Notes: a model not told the origin generated them from the sequence alone. Positions 49,102 through 58,539 are shown, numbered from the stretch's first letter. The stretch is DNA of 64,000 nt from Collinsella aerofaciens (GCF_018785265.1 NZ_WQPK01000047.1:1-64000), one strand, 5' to 3'. Numbers and translations: made by a program.

Positions 49102-50433
49102 ATGAAGTACTTTGGCACCGACGGCTTTCGCGGTGAGGCCAACGTTGGGCTGACGGTAGAGCACGCTTATAAGATTGGCCGTTTTGTGGGCTGGTATTAC
49201 GGCGCCAACCGCGAGCGCAAAGCGCGCGTCATCGTGGGCAAGGACACACGTCGCTCGAGTTATATGTTTGAGGCGGCGCTGGTGAGCGGCCTGGTCGCGA
49301 GCGGTGCGGACGCCTATATGCTGCACGTGATCCCCACGCCAGGCGTAGCGCATCAGACTGTGGAAGGCTGCTTCGATTGCGGCATCATGATCAGCGCGAG
49401 CCACAACCCGTTTTGCGATAACGGCATTAAGCTCGTCAACAGCGACGGTTTTAAGATGGACGAGGACGTGCTGGAGCTCATCGAGGACTACATCGATGGC
49501 AAGAGCGAGGTGCCGCTGGCCACGGGCAACCACATCGGCGCCACGGTGGACTACATGCAGGGTCGCAACCGCTACATTGCTTCGCTCATTGCAAGTGCGA
49601 ACTTTTCGCTGCAGGGCGTCAAGATCGGTATCGACTGCGCCAACGGCTCGGCTTCCTCGGTGGCCAAGCCGGTGTTTGACGCGCTCGGTGCCGACGTGCG
49701 CGTGATCAATGCCGCGCCCGATGGCTTTAACATCAACGTCGACTGCGGCTCCACGCATATGGAGCGCCTGCAGCGCCATGTGGTGGAGCAGGGCCTGGAC
49801 GTGGGTTTTGCCTACGATGGCGATGCCGACCGCTGCCTGGCCGTGGATGAGCGCGGTCGCGTGGTAGACGGCGACCAGATCCTGTACGTGTGCGGCGTGT
49901 ATCTGAACAAGCACGGGCGCCTCTCGGGCGGTACCGTGGTGCCGACGATCGCCAGCAACTTTGGCCTGGTCAAGTCGCTGGAGCTTGCCGGTCTGAGCGC
50001 CGTGACCAGCGGCGTGGGCGACCGTCACGTGTATGCCAAGATGCGCGAGGGCGGCTACAGCCTGGGCGGTGAGCAGACGGGCCATACGATCTTTGGCGAT
50101 ATCGAGCGCACGGGCGACGGCATTATGACCTCGCTGCGCGTTATGGAAGTGATTCGCGCCGAGCGCGAGACGCTCTCGCAGCTCACGGCTCCGTGCAAGC
50201 TGCTGCCGCAGGCGCAGGTTGCCGTGCGCGTGGCCGACAAGGACGCCGCGCTCGAGAACATGGGCGTGCAGAATGCGATCGCCGAGGCCGAGGCCGCGCT
50301 GGCGGGCGAGGGCCGCGTGCTCGTGCGCAAGAGCGGAACCGAGTCGGTGATCCGCGTACTGGCCGAAGCTCCTGACCAGGCAGCCGCCGATGCCGCCATG
50401 AAGCGCATCGCCGCTGCACTCGAAGCCCTTTAG
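49102..50433 (+). CDS. glmM: Phosphoglucosamine mutase
   Basis: A 443-residue enzyme interconverting glucosamine-6-phosphate and glucosamine-1-phosphate for UDP-GlcNAc and peptidoglycan synthesis. The N-terminus KYFGTDGFRGEAN is diagnostic. The catalytic phosphoserine is Ser100 in ISASHNP. The metal loop is AYDGDADRCLA, the sugar loop GGEQTGHTIF, and the phosphate-binding loop VRKSGTESVIRV. The length is normal. The start lies 12 bases after the DUF4012 gene, probably in one operon. Its stop codon overlaps the hairpin of the element at 50433. Confidence 0.96.
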   Translation: MKYFGTDGFRGEANVGLTVEHAYKIGRFVGWYYGANRERKARVIVGKDTRRSSYMFEAALVSGLVASGADAYMLHVIPTPGVAHQTVEGCFDCGIMISASHNPFCDNGIKLVNSDGFKMDEDVLELIEDYIDGKSEVPLATGNHIGATVDYMQGRNRYIASLIASANFSLQGVKIGIDCANGSASSVAKPVFDALGADVRVINAAPDGFNINVDCGSTHMERLQRHVVEQGLDVGFAYDGDADRCLAVDERGRVVDGDQILYVCGVYLNKHGRLSGGTVVPTIASNFGLVKSLELAGLSAVTSGVGDRHVYAKMREGGYSLGGEQTGHTIFGDIERTGDGIMTSLRVMEVIRAERETLSQLTAPCKLLPQAQVAVRVADKDAALENMGVQNAIAEAEAALAGEGRVLVRKSGTESVIRVLAEAPDQAAADAAMKRIAAALEAL

Positions 50434-50612
50434 TTACGCGGTTTTACCAAACCGCGTAACTGCTCGACGTTGCCAAGACATCGGCGTCAACCTAGTCATT
50501 GGGGACGTTCTTAAACGACTAGTCATCGGGGACACTCTTCGTCATCCGTGCTTCTGGCTGGCAAAGAGTGTCCCAAACGACTAGTCATTAAAGAACGTCC
50601 CCAATGACTAGG
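50433..50612. repeat. Structured element copy D (truncated) plus large nested palindrome
   Basis: The 12-bp hairpin at 50433-50444/50449-50460 is identical to the one at the first SIS gene stop (19384), followed by GCTCGACG, but the second part is missing. A 22-bp perfect palindrome arm pair (50491-50512 with 50591-50612) then encloses a smaller one built on GGGACACTCTT. Confidence 0.85.
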
Positions 50613-50618
50613 TGAAAG

Positions 50619-50652
50619 GGGGGCGCCGCGGAACCAATTCCGCGGCGCCCCC
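50619..50652. terminator. Bidirectional terminator between glmM and carboxypeptidase genes
   Basis: A 15-bp perfect stem (50619-50633 with 50638-50652) with loop CCAA and short T tracts on both strands. The genes converge here. Confidence 0.85.
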
Positions 50653-50677
50653 TTTGCGTTGGCGTGTCGCCTAAGCT

Positions 50678-52252
50678 TTACAGCTCGTACAGCGTGGTGA
50701 ACTTGTCCTGGAGGTAGCTGCAGTAGTAGCGGGCGTCAAACGCCATACCGCAGGCGCTCTTGATGAGCTCCGGCGCGTCTTTGGCGCGGCCCCACTGCCA
50801 AATGTGCTCGCCCAGCCAGGCACGGACGGGCGCCAGATCGCCGCTCGCGCAGGCACCGGTAAGGTCGACGCCGTCGCGGCACATGGCCGGCACGAACATG
50901 GCGTCGTAGGCGCTGCCCAGCGCATACGTGGGGAAGTAGCCAAACGAGCCGCTGCTCCAGTGCGTATCCTGTAGGCAGCCGTGCGTGTCGTCGGGAACGG
51001 GAATGCCCAGGTACTCATCCATAAAGCGATTCCAAAGCGCGGGGATGTCCTTGGCCGTGGCCTCGCCGGCAAACAGCATGCGCTCGATCTCGTAGCGCAC
51101 CATAACGTGCAGCGGATAGGTGAGCTCGTCGGCCTCGGTGCGGATCAGCGAAGGCTGCGCGATGTTCACGGCGTGGTAGAGCGTGTCCTCGTCGACGTCG
51201 CCGTAGACCTCGGGTGCGTGGCGGCGCAGCACCTCGAGCAGCGGCCCCATAAAGGCACGGCTGCGGCCCACGGTGTTCTCGAAAAAGCGGCTCTGGCTCT
51301 CGTGGATGCCCATGGAGGTGCCGCCCTCCAGGCGGGTGCGCGCATAGGCGGGATTGACGCCCAGCTCGTACATGGTGTGCCCCGCCTCGTGGATGATGCT
51401 GTAGACGTTGGAGATGCAATCGTCCTCGTAGATGTGTGTCGCGATGCGCGCGTCACCCACGGCAAAGCCCTCGCTAAACGGGTGCTCGGTAAAGGCAAGC
51501 GTGGTGTCGTCCAGGTTCAGGCCGACGAGCTTCATCAGGTCGAAGCTCATGGCGCGCTGGGCGGCCTCGGGCACGCGGGCGTGCAAAAAGTCGGCATCGG
51601 GCTGCTGGCCGCGCTCGCCGATGGCGTGCACGAGCGGCACGACCGTGGCCTTGACCTCCTCGCAAAACGCGTCGAAGCTCTTGGCGGAAAGGCCGCGCTC
51701 GTGCCGGTCGAGCCAAACGTCGTATGGGTCGCGCTTGGGGTCCATGAGTTCGGCCTGATGCTTAAGTTGGGCGACGATTCTATCCACATAGGGCTCAAAG
51801 CTCGCCCAGTCGTTGGCCGTCTTGGCCTTATGCCACACGGCGTCGGCCTCGCAGGTGAGCCTGGTCCAGGCCTCGGCCTCCTCGGTAGGAATAACGCTTG
51901 CCTCGCGCTGGTCGCGGCCGAGCACGCGAATCTCGTCGAGCAGCTGCGGGTCGTCTACGTGTCCGCCTGCAACCGTCTCGCGCGCTAACGAGCGTACGAG
52001 CTCAACGGACTTCTCGCTGGTCAGCAGCTTGTGATGCTCGCCGGCAAGCGTGCCCATGGCGTCGGCACGGGCGGCAGCGCCGTTGGCAGGAGCAATCGTC
52101 GCTCCATCGAACTCGGCAATCTTGAGCAGGTACTCGCGAGTCCACAGCTTGCTCTCGAGTTTGCGGAACTTTTTGACGGCCTTGTCGACCTTTATGCCTT
52201 TGGGCGTCTTGTCCGCTGCGGCCTTGGCCTTCTTATCGTGCTTATTTCCCAT
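50678..52252 (-). CDS. M32-family metallocarboxypeptidase
   Basis: A 524-residue zinc carboxypeptidase that removes C-terminal residues from peptides in the cytoplasm. The zinc motif is IIHEAGHTMYE (His288, Glu289, His292), with GTSMGIHESQSRFFEN further on supplying the third ligand. DPYDVWLDRHERG and HPFSEGFAVGDARI are typical family segments. The start at 52252 is preferred: AAGGAT lies upstream and eleven longer codons are unsupported. The N-terminal 25 residues are a Lys-rich extension. Confidence 0.93.
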   Translation of the reverse strand: MGNKHDKKAKAAADKTPKGIKVDKAVKKFRKLESKLWTREYLLKIAEFDGATIAPANGAAARADAMGTLAGEHHKLLTSEKSVELVRSLARETVAGGHVDDPQLLDEIRVLGRDQREASVIPTEEAEAWTRLTCEADAVWHKAKTANDWASFEPYVDRIVAQLKHQAELMDPKRDPYDVWLDRHERGLSAKSFDAFCEEVKATVVPLVHAIGERGQQPDADFLHARVPEAAQRAMSFDLMKLVGLNLDDTTLAFTEHPFSEGFAVGDARIATHIYEDDCISNVYSIIHEAGHTMYELGVNPAYARTRLEGGTSMGIHESQSRFFENTVGRSRAFMGPLLEVLRRHAPEVYGDVDEDTLYHAVNIAQPSLIRTEADELTYPLHVMVRYEIERMLFAGEATAKDIPALWNRFMDEYLGIPVPDDTHGCLQDTHWSSGSFGYFPTYALGSAYDAMFVPAMCRDGVDLTGACASGDLAPVRAWLGEHIWQWGRAKDAPELIKSACGMAFDARYYCSYLQDKFTTLYEL

Positions 52253-52404
52253 ACCATATCCTTGATCTCGTGAGCCGAGCGCCACGGGTGGGCGTGCGGC
52301 CAGTTTGCACAGCTACCTGCCTTGTACCCAGTGCGAAAAAAACGGAACGCGGCGATATGCTCGCAGAATGTGTTATCCTATAGCCCAATGCGTTGACGGA
52401 GAGG

Positions 52405-52670
52405 GTTTTGCCCGTCGCGTCGCCGGCAAGAGAGGGAAGGTCATGGGCTGCAAGCCTTCCTGCGGTGGCAAGGGCCAAGCGTTCACTCCCGAGCAGCAAC
52501 CTCAACGGGCACGCGGCCAGCGGCGGCGAAGCCCCAGTAGGGAAGCCGTGAGCCTCGCGACAAGGGGCAAAGAGTGGGCGCGGCGGGCCAGACATCCGCC
52601 GGGTCAAACAAGGTGGTACCGCGGAATTCAACCGTCCTTGGGCAATGCACATGCCCGAGGGCGGTTTTTT
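52405..52670 (+). ncRNA. T-box riboswitch controlling pheST
   Basis: A tRNA-sensing leader. The conserved T-box sequence AAGGTGGTACCGCGG is at 52610-52624. It is followed by an intrinsic terminator (52631-52644 with 52652-52665, then TTTTTT), so control is by transcription attenuation. A structured stem I region precedes it, and TTC at 52457-52459 is a candidate Phe specifier codon. Low charged tRNA-Phe would favour the antiterminator. The 5' end is approximate; a TATCCT box at 52374-52379 may be the promoter. The rest of 52253-52756 has no gene. Confidence 0.88.
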
Positions 52671-52756
52671 GTTACCGAACCGGGCCGCGTTTTCGCAACG
52701 TCAGACGGCGGCAGCCGCCTCGGCAAGCGGGGAGCGCGAGAGACGAAAGGGAAGAC

Positions 52757-53833
52757 ATGAGTCTGATTGATGATCTGGTCAAACTCGAGGAAGAGGCCAA
52801 GGAGCTCGTCACTAGCGCCGACGACGCCGCCAAGCTCGAGGCTGCGCGCGTTGAGCTGCTCGGTCGCAAGGGCCGTATCACCGGCCTGATGCGCATGATG
52901 GGCAAGCTCGCCCCCGAGGATCGTCCCATGATGGGCAAACGCGCCAACGAGATGCGCCATCTGATCGAGGGCATGCTCGACGAGCGCACCACCGAGATGA
53001 AGGCCGCCGCCCTCAAGCACGCACTCGAGCACGAGGCCGTCGACATCACGCTGCCGGGGATCCGTCCGCAGATCGGTCACCAGCACCTGATCAAGCAGAT
53101 CATCGAGGAGGCCGAGGACATCTTCTGCGGCATCGGCTACACTGTCGAGTCCGGCCCCATGGTCGATACCTCCTACTACAACTTCACCGCACTCAACGCG
53201 CCCATGGATCACCCGAGCCGCTCGGCTCGCGACACGTTCTATGTGGTCGACAACAACCCCGGCAGCGTCGCGCATCCCGAGGCTCACGCTCACGGCGAGT
53301 CCGACGTGCTGCTGCGCACCCAGACCTCGGGCGTGCAGATCCACACCATGGAGTCGCAGAAGCCGCCCATCTACATGATCTGCCCGGGCACCGTCTACCG
53401 TCCCGACACGGCCGACGCCTGCCACCTGCCGCAGTTCAACCAGATCGAGGGCCTGGTCGTCGACGAGGGTATCACCTTTGGCGATCTTAAGGGCACGCTC
53501 GACTACTTTGTTAAGTGCATGTTTGGTGAGGATCGCAAGACGCGCTATCGCCCGCACTTCTTCCCCTTCACCGAGCCTTCCTGCGAGGTGGACGTGAGCT
53601 GCCATGTGTGCGGCGGCAAGGGCTGCAACTTCTGCAAACACAGCGGCTGGATCGAGATCCTGGGCTGCGGCATGGTCGACCCCAACGTCCTGATCAACTG
53701 CGGTATCGACCCCGAGAAGTACACCGGCTTCGCCTTTGGTATTGGCGCCGAGCGCGTCGCGGCCCTGCGCTACGACCTGCCCGACCTGCGCACGTTGATG
53801 ACTGGTGACATGAGGTTCTTGAACCAGTTCTAG
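52757..53833 (+). CDS. pheS: Phenylalanyl-tRNA synthetase alpha subunit
   Basis: A 358-residue class II synthetase catalytic subunit, forming an alpha2-beta2 enzyme with PheT. The N-terminal coiled coil is residues 1-90. Class II motifs include CHLPQFNQIEGLVVD, RPHFFPFTEPSCEVDVSC and GFAFGIGAERVAALRYDLPD. A four-cysteine knuckle (CHVCGGKGCNFC) inserted near 280 is seen in some bacterial PheS. The start is set by AAAGGGAAG. Regulated by the upstream T-box. Confidence 0.96.
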   Translation: MSLIDDLVKLEEEAKELVTSADDAAKLEAARVELLGRKGRITGLMRMMGKLAPEDRPMMGKRANEMRHLIEGMLDERTTEMKAAALKHALEHEAVDITLPGIRPQIGHQHLIKQIIEEAEDIFCGIGYTVESGPMVDTSYYNFTALNAPMDHPSRSARDTFYVVDNNPGSVAHPEAHAHGESDVLLRTQTSGVQIHTMESQKPPIYMICPGTVYRPDTADACHLPQFNQIEGLVVDEGITFGDLKGTLDYFVKCMFGEDRKTRYRPHFFPFTEPSCEVDVSCHVCGGKGCNFCKHSGWIEILGCGMVDPNVLINCGIDPEKYTGFAFGIGAERVAALRYDLPDLRTLMTGDMRFLNQF

Positions 53834-53896
53834 AACGCTTTCTTCTTAGTTGCAGTTTCCGGCTCAAAGCCGCATTTATGAAAGGAGACCAGTTAG

Positions 53897-56350
53897 ATGC
53901 GCGTTTCTTACGACTGGCTCAAGACCATGATCGATATTCCGGAGGATCCCAAGACCCTTTCGGACGAATATATCCGTACCGGCACCGAGGTCGAGGCGAT
54001 CGACACCGTGGGCGAGTCCTTCGACCACGTGGTGACCGCCCAGGTGCTCACCAAGACCCCGCACCCCGATAGCGACCACATGTATGTGTGCTCGGTCGAC
54101 GTGGGTGACAAGAACCTCGACGCCGACGGCAACCCCGCTCCGCTGCAGATCGTCTGCGGCGCGCAGAACTTCGAGGCCGGTGACCACATCGTCACGGCCA
54201 TGATCGGCGCTGTCCTGCCCGGCGACGTCAAGATCAAGAAGAGCAAGCTTCGCGGCGTCGTGTCCATGGGCATGAACTGCTCCGCGCGCGAGCTCGGCTT
54301 GGGCGGCGACCACTCCGGCATCATGATCCTGCCCGAGGATACGCCCTGCGGCATGCCGTTTGCCGAGTACGTGGGCTCGAGCGACACCGTGCTCGACTGC
54401 GAGATCACGCCCAACCGTCCCGATTGCCTGTCCATGATCGGCATGGCCCGCGAGACCGGCGCCATCTTCGACCGCGATTTCCACGTTGAGCTGCCCGCCA
54501 TCAAGGCCGAGACCGGCCGCGCGACCGACGACGAGCTTTCGGTCGAGATTGCCGACGAGGGCCTGTGCGACCGCTACGTTGCCCGCATCGTGCGCAACGT
54601 CAAGGTCGGCCCGTCGCCCGACTGGATGGTCAAGCGCCTTAACGCCTTGGGCGTGCGCCCGCACAACAACATCGTCGACATCACCAACTATGTGATGATG
54701 CTCACCGGTCAGCCGCTGCACGCCTTTGACCTGGACACCTTTGCCGAGCGCGATGGCCATCGTCGCGTGGTGGTTCGCGCCGCCCAACAGGACGAGAAGT
54801 TTACGACCCTCGACGGCGAGGAGCGCACGCTCGACGCCGGCATGGGCCTCATCACCGACGGCGAGCGCCCCGTGGCGTTGGCCGGCGTTATGGGTGGCAT
54901 GGATTCCGAGATCGAGGACGATACCGTTGACGTGATGGTCGAGAGCGCCTGCTTCAATGCCGGCCGCACCTCGCACACCAGCCGCGACCTTTCGCTGATC
55001 TCCGACGCCTCCATTCGCTTTGAGCGCCAGGTCGACGAGACCGGCTGCGTGGACGTCGCCAATGTGACATGCGCGCTCATCGAGGAGATCGCCGGCGGCG
55101 AGGTCGCCCCCGGCTATGTGGACGTGTTCCCCGCGCCCAAGACCATCGACAGCATTAAGCTGCGCCTTGCCCGCGTGCACGCCATCTGCGGCGCCGACAT
55201 CGAGCCCGACTTTATCGAGCGCTCGCTCACCCGCTTGGGCTGCACCGTCGAGTGCGACGGCGAGGACTTTATGGTCACGCCGCCGAGCTTCCGTCCCGAC
55301 CTGCCGCGTGAGATCGACCTGATCGAGGAGGTCCTGCGCCTATGGGGCATGGGTCGCGTCACGGCGACCATTCCGGCTGCCAAGAACCACATCGGCGGTC
55401 TGACGCGCGAGCAGAAGCTTACCCGCAAGGTCGGCGAGATCCTGCGCGCCTGCGGCCTCAACGAGACCACGACTTTTGGCTTTGCCGCCCCGGGCGACCT
55501 GGAGAAGATCGGTATGTCCACCGAGGGCCGCGGCTGCCCCGTGGTGCTCATGAACCCGCTGGTGGCCGAGCAGACCGAGATGCGCCGCTCGCTGCTGCCG
55601 GGCCTGCTGCAGTCCGTGGCCTACAACGAGGCGCACGGTACGCCCAACGTGCACCTGTACGAGGTCGGCAGCCTGTTCCATGGTCGCGAGAATGCCAGCC
55701 TGCCCAAGGAGACCAAGTCCGTGGCGGGTGTGCTCTCGGGCCAGTGGAGCGAGCAGTCTTGGAGCATGAAGTACCGCAAGCTGCGTTTCTTCTTTGGCAA
55801 GGGCATCGTCGAGGAGCTGCTCGCCCAGCTGCGCATCGAGAAGGTTCGCTTCCGTCCCGTCGAGGGCGAGGGCTATGCCTTCCTGCAGCCGGGTCGTGCT
55901 GCCGAGGTCCTGTCCGGCGGCACCGTGCTGGGTTGGGTCGGCGAGATCCACCCCGAGGCGCGCGAGGCTATGGGCATTGACGAGGTCGTCGTCGCCTTTG
56001 AGCTCGACTTGGATAAGCTGATCAAGGGCGCCCGCAACCAGGAGAACTACCGTGAGTTCTCGCAGTACCCGGCCGTTGAGCACGACCTCGCTATCGTGGT
56101 TGACAACACTGTGACCTGCGAGGATCTTGAGCGTCGTATTACGAGTGCCGGCGGCAAGCTGCTCGAGGGCGTGCGCCTGTTCGATGTCTACCGCGATCCG
56201 GTCCGCATCGGCAAGGGCAAGAAATCCATGGCCTTTGCGCTTACGTATCGCTCCGACGACCACACGCTCACCAGCGAAGAGGTCGAAAAGGCGCACCAGA
56301 AGATCGTCACCAAGGTGTGCAAGGGCGTAAACGGCGAGGTCCGCGGCTAG
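53897..56350 (+). CDS. pheT: Phenylalanyl-tRNA synthetase beta subunit
   Basis: An 817-residue subunit responsible for tRNA binding and editing. Domains in order: N-terminal part with the EMAP-like tRNA-binding OB fold (VVTAQVLTKTPHPDSDHMYV), the B3/B4 editing domain (about 210-400), the B5 domain (about 405-480), a catalytic-like core, and the C-terminal anticodon-binding ferredoxin-like fold (EFSQYPAVEHDLAIVVDNTV). AAAGGAG precedes the ATG, 63 bases after pheS. The length matches the family. Confidence 0.96.
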   Translation: MRVSYDWLKTMIDIPEDPKTLSDEYIRTGTEVEAIDTVGESFDHVVTAQVLTKTPHPDSDHMYVCSVDVGDKNLDADGNPAPLQIVCGAQNFEAGDHIVTAMIGAVLPGDVKIKKSKLRGVVSMGMNCSARELGLGGDHSGIMILPEDTPCGMPFAEYVGSSDTVLDCEITPNRPDCLSMIGMARETGAIFDRDFHVELPAIKAETGRATDDELSVEIADEGLCDRYVARIVRNVKVGPSPDWMVKRLNALGVRPHNNIVDITNYVMMLTGQPLHAFDLDTFAERDGHRRVVVRAAQQDEKFTTLDGEERTLDAGMGLITDGERPVALAGVMGGMDSEIEDDTVDVMVESACFNAGRTSHTSRDLSLISDASIRFERQVDETGCVDVANVTCALIEEIAGGEVAPGYVDVFPAPKTIDSIKLRLARVHAICGADIEPDFIERSLTRLGCTVECDGEDFMVTPPSFRPDLPREIDLIEEVLRLWGMGRVTATIPAAKNHIGGLTREQKLTRKVGEILRACGLNETTTFGFAAPGDLEKIGMSTEGRGCPVVLMNPLVAEQTEMRRSLLPGLLQSVAYNEAHGTPNVHLYEVGSLFHGRENASLPKETKSVAGVLSGQWSEQSWSMKYRKLRFFFGKGIVEELLAQLRIEKVRFRPVEGEGYAFLQPGRAAEVLSGGTVLGWVGEIHPEAREAMGIDEVVVAFELDLDKLIKGARNQENYREFSQYPAVEHDLAIVVDNTVTCEDLERRITSAGGKLLEGVRLFDVYRDPVRIGKGKKSMAFALTYRSDDHTLTSEEVEKAHQKIVTKVCKGVNGEVRG

Positions 56351-56471
56351 GTCCTGCGCCGGATATAGGCCAGCGTCGGCTGCCGCCGAGTCTTACGTGA
56401 CTGCTGTTTTCGGTATAAGGCACCGTTGAGCCTTCATATATGACACGCGCATTACATAACGGCGTGCTGCT

Positions 56472-56538
56472 TTGTCGGCAGTGCGCCGTTTTGCTATGAT
56501 AGCCCGCGGCGTGTTACGAATCTGACAATGCGTAACAC
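56472..56538 (+). promoter_or_regulatory. Promoter and NikR-like operator of the ECF metal transporter
   Basis: TTGTCG (56472-56477), a 17-base spacer and TATGAT (56495-56500). The dyad GTGTTAC-N14-GTAACAC, from 56511 to 56538, follows at the expected transcription start. It matches a NikR operator type I recall for some anaerobes, so nickel-dependent repression is likely. Confidence 0.7.
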
Positions 56539-56595
56539 TGACAAGGTGATTCAAGCGGCGTTGCAATTCTGTGCGTCGATAACCGGGAGGCGTAT

Positions 56596-57681
56596 ATGCA
56601 CATTCCAGATAACTACCTGTCCCCGCAGACCGATGCCGTTATGGCGGTGGCGATGGTGCCCGTTTGGGTCCATTGCATCAAAAAGGTACGCGCCACGCTC
56701 GATCGCGAGCACATGGCTTTCCTGGGCATCTGCGCTGCGTTCTCCTTCCTGCTCATGATGTTCAACGTGCCGCTGCCTGGCGGCACCACAGGCCACGCCG
56801 TCGGCGGCGCGCTCATCGCGCTGCTGCTGGGTCCCGAGGCCGCTGCCATCGCGGTTTCGGTCGCGCTGGCGCTGCAAGCGCTGCTGTTTGGCGACGGCGG
56901 CATCCTGTCCTTTGGCGCTAACTGCTTTAACATGGCCTTCGTGTTGCCGTTTGCCGCAGCCATCGTGTTCCGCGCGCTTAACAGCCGTTTGCACGACAAG
57001 AGCTGGGGCACTTCGGTTTCTGCCATCGTGAGCGGCTGGATCGGCTTGTGCGTGGCTGCCCTGTGCGCTGCCATCGAGTTCGGCATTCAGCCGATGCTCT
57101 TCACCAACGCCTCGGGTGCCCCGCTATACTGCCCCTTCCCGCTGTCTGTTTCCATTCCGGCCATGTTGATTCCGCACATGCTGGTAGCCGGTGTGGTCGA
57201 GGGCGTGGCGACTGCCGCGATCTACGGCTTTATCAAGAAGACGGCGCCGGGCGTTATCGTCGGCCCCGAAGCCGCCGATGGACAGCTTACTGCCGAGGGC
57301 GCAGCCGCCAAGAAGACCTCGCTGGTCCCCACGCTCATCCTGGTCGCCGTGCTTGTCGTGGCCACGCCGCTGGGCCTGCTGGCCACGGGTGACGCATGGG
57401 GCGAGTGGGACGCCGAGGGCGCCGCGACCGCCGTTCAGGAGGCTGGTGACGACAGTCTGCAGACTTCGGTTGGCCTCGATACTCCGACCTTTGCCGATGT
57501 CCTGCCCACGGGCGATTATCTGCAGGCCTATTCCGAGGAGCAGGGCCTTGACTTTGCCGGTCAGGCTGCCATGTATATCCTGTCCGGCGTGATTGGCGTG
57601 GCGGTGCTCACCATCGCATTCCGCCTGATCTCGCTGACGGTTAAGGAAAGCGGTGCTCATGGCAATAGCCGAGCTGCCTAG
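56596..57681 (+). CDS. ECF nickel/cobalt transporter, fused NikM-NikN substrate-binding component
   Basis: A 361-residue membrane protein. The N-terminus MHIPDNYLSP keeps Met1-His2, which bind the metal in CbiM/NikM proteins. CbiM/NikM helices fill residues 15-215 (GGTTGHAVGGALIALLLGPE). The C-terminal part after residue 240, with PLGLLATGDAWGEW and a last helix, corresponds to NikN/CbiN-like (PDGLE) sequence fused on the same chain, which is typical of nickel systems. GGGAGG precedes the ATG. A NikR-like operator and no cobalamin genes nearby favour nickel over cobalt. Confidence 0.87.
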   Translation: MHIPDNYLSPQTDAVMAVAMVPVWVHCIKKVRATLDREHMAFLGICAAFSFLLMMFNVPLPGGTTGHAVGGALIALLLGPEAAAIAVSVALALQALLFGDGGILSFGANCFNMAFVLPFAAAIVFRALNSRLHDKSWGTSVSAIVSGWIGLCVAALCAAIEFGIQPMLFTNASGAPLYCPFPLSVSIPAMLIPHMLVAGVVEGVATAAIYGFIKKTAPGVIVGPEAADGQLTAEGAAAKKTSLVPTLILVAVLVVATPLGLLATGDAWGEWDAEGAATAVQEAGDDSLQTSVGLDTPTFADVLPTGDYLQAYSEEQGLDFAGQAAMYILSGVIGVAVLTIAFRLISLTVKESGAHGNSRAA

Positions 57682-58495
57682 CTGGCTTGCGGCCGAGGAG
57701 CGATATGAGCCCGTGGGGGCTCGGCATCGTGTGATGCAAAAGAATGTCCTGCACCTGGCGAGCCTGCTTGAGCGGGTTCGCGTGGGTGGAGGCGCGCACG
57801 AGGGCGGGTCGATGGTCGACCGCGCCCTTTCTTGCGTTTCGGCTCCGGTGCGCCTGGTGGGGATGTTCGTTTGCGTCCTGTGCGTGTGTCTGACGCAGAG
57901 CCCGCTGTACCTGATGCTGATGGCGGCTATCGCGCTGGTGCTGGTCGCGGTGCGCCCCGCGCGCGGGTTGCGCGCGACTTTTGTACCGGCGCTTGGCGCC
58001 ACGGGGCTTGCGGTGGTTCTGGCGCTGCCTGCCCTGTTGCTGAGCGCGTCTGCCATGGGCGCCATGCTCAAGATCGCGCTCAAGACGTTTATTAATGTGT
58101 CGCTGGTGCTGGGTGTTTCGTGGACGCTCACCTGGAGCCGCATGTCGGCGGCGCTCAAAATGCTGCACCTGCCCGACGAGGTTATCTTTACGTTTGATAT
58201 GGCGCTCAAGCATATTGAGGTGCTGGGACGCACGGCGCACGATCTGTGCGAATCGGTCATGCTGCGCAGCGTCGGTTCCGCGCCTGCGGGTTTTTCGCGC
58301 ACCGATTCGCTGGCGGGTATCATGGGCATGACGTTTATCAAGGCGATGGAATGCAGCCGCGCGATGGACGAGGCCATGCTGTGTCGCGGCTTCGCCGGCG
58401 TGTATCCGGCGCTTGCACGGAGCGGCTTTGGCTGGCACGATGCGGTTTACGCGGCCGTTGTGGCGTTGCTCGCCGTGTTGTGCGCGGTGCTGTAG
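57659..58495 (+). CDS. ECF transporter transmembrane component (NikQ/CbiQ, EcfT)
   Basis: A 278-residue EcfT subunit coupling the ATPase to the metal-binding subunit. About four or five hydrophobic helices are visible, and the two Ala-x-Arg-type coupling motifs correspond to LRSVGSAPAGF and AMDEAMLCRGFAG. It overlaps the end of the NikMN gene by 23 bases, so translation is coupled. The ATG at 57659 is chosen because AAGGAAAG lies 8 bases upstream; a GTG at 57653 is the alternative. Confidence 0.88.
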   Translation: MAIAELPSWLAAEERYEPVGARHRVMQKNVLHLASLLERVRVGGGAHEGGSMVDRALSCVSAPVRLVGMFVCVLCVCLTQSPLYLMLMAAIALVLVAVRPARGLRATFVPALGATGLAVVLALPALLLSASAMGAMLKIALKTFINVSLVLGVSWTLTWSRMSAALKMLHLPDEVIFTFDMALKHIEVLGRTAHDLCESVMLRSVGSAPAGFSRTDSLAGIMGMTFIKAMECSRAMDEAMLCRGFAGVYPALARSGFGWHDAVYAAVVALLAVLCAVL

Positions 58496-58539
58496 CGCGG
58501 ACGGTCGAACCGTTGATGTGAGTAGGGAAGGGCGACGTT

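Noticed and set aside
52305..52760. Open frame inside the pheST leader
   Set aside because: The sequence is the T-box RNA with its terminator; no family match and it overlaps conserved RNA motifs.
56351..56595. Cobalamin riboswitch before the metal transporter
   Set aside because: No B12-box-like conserved sequence; instead a clean promoter and a NikR-type dyad are present.
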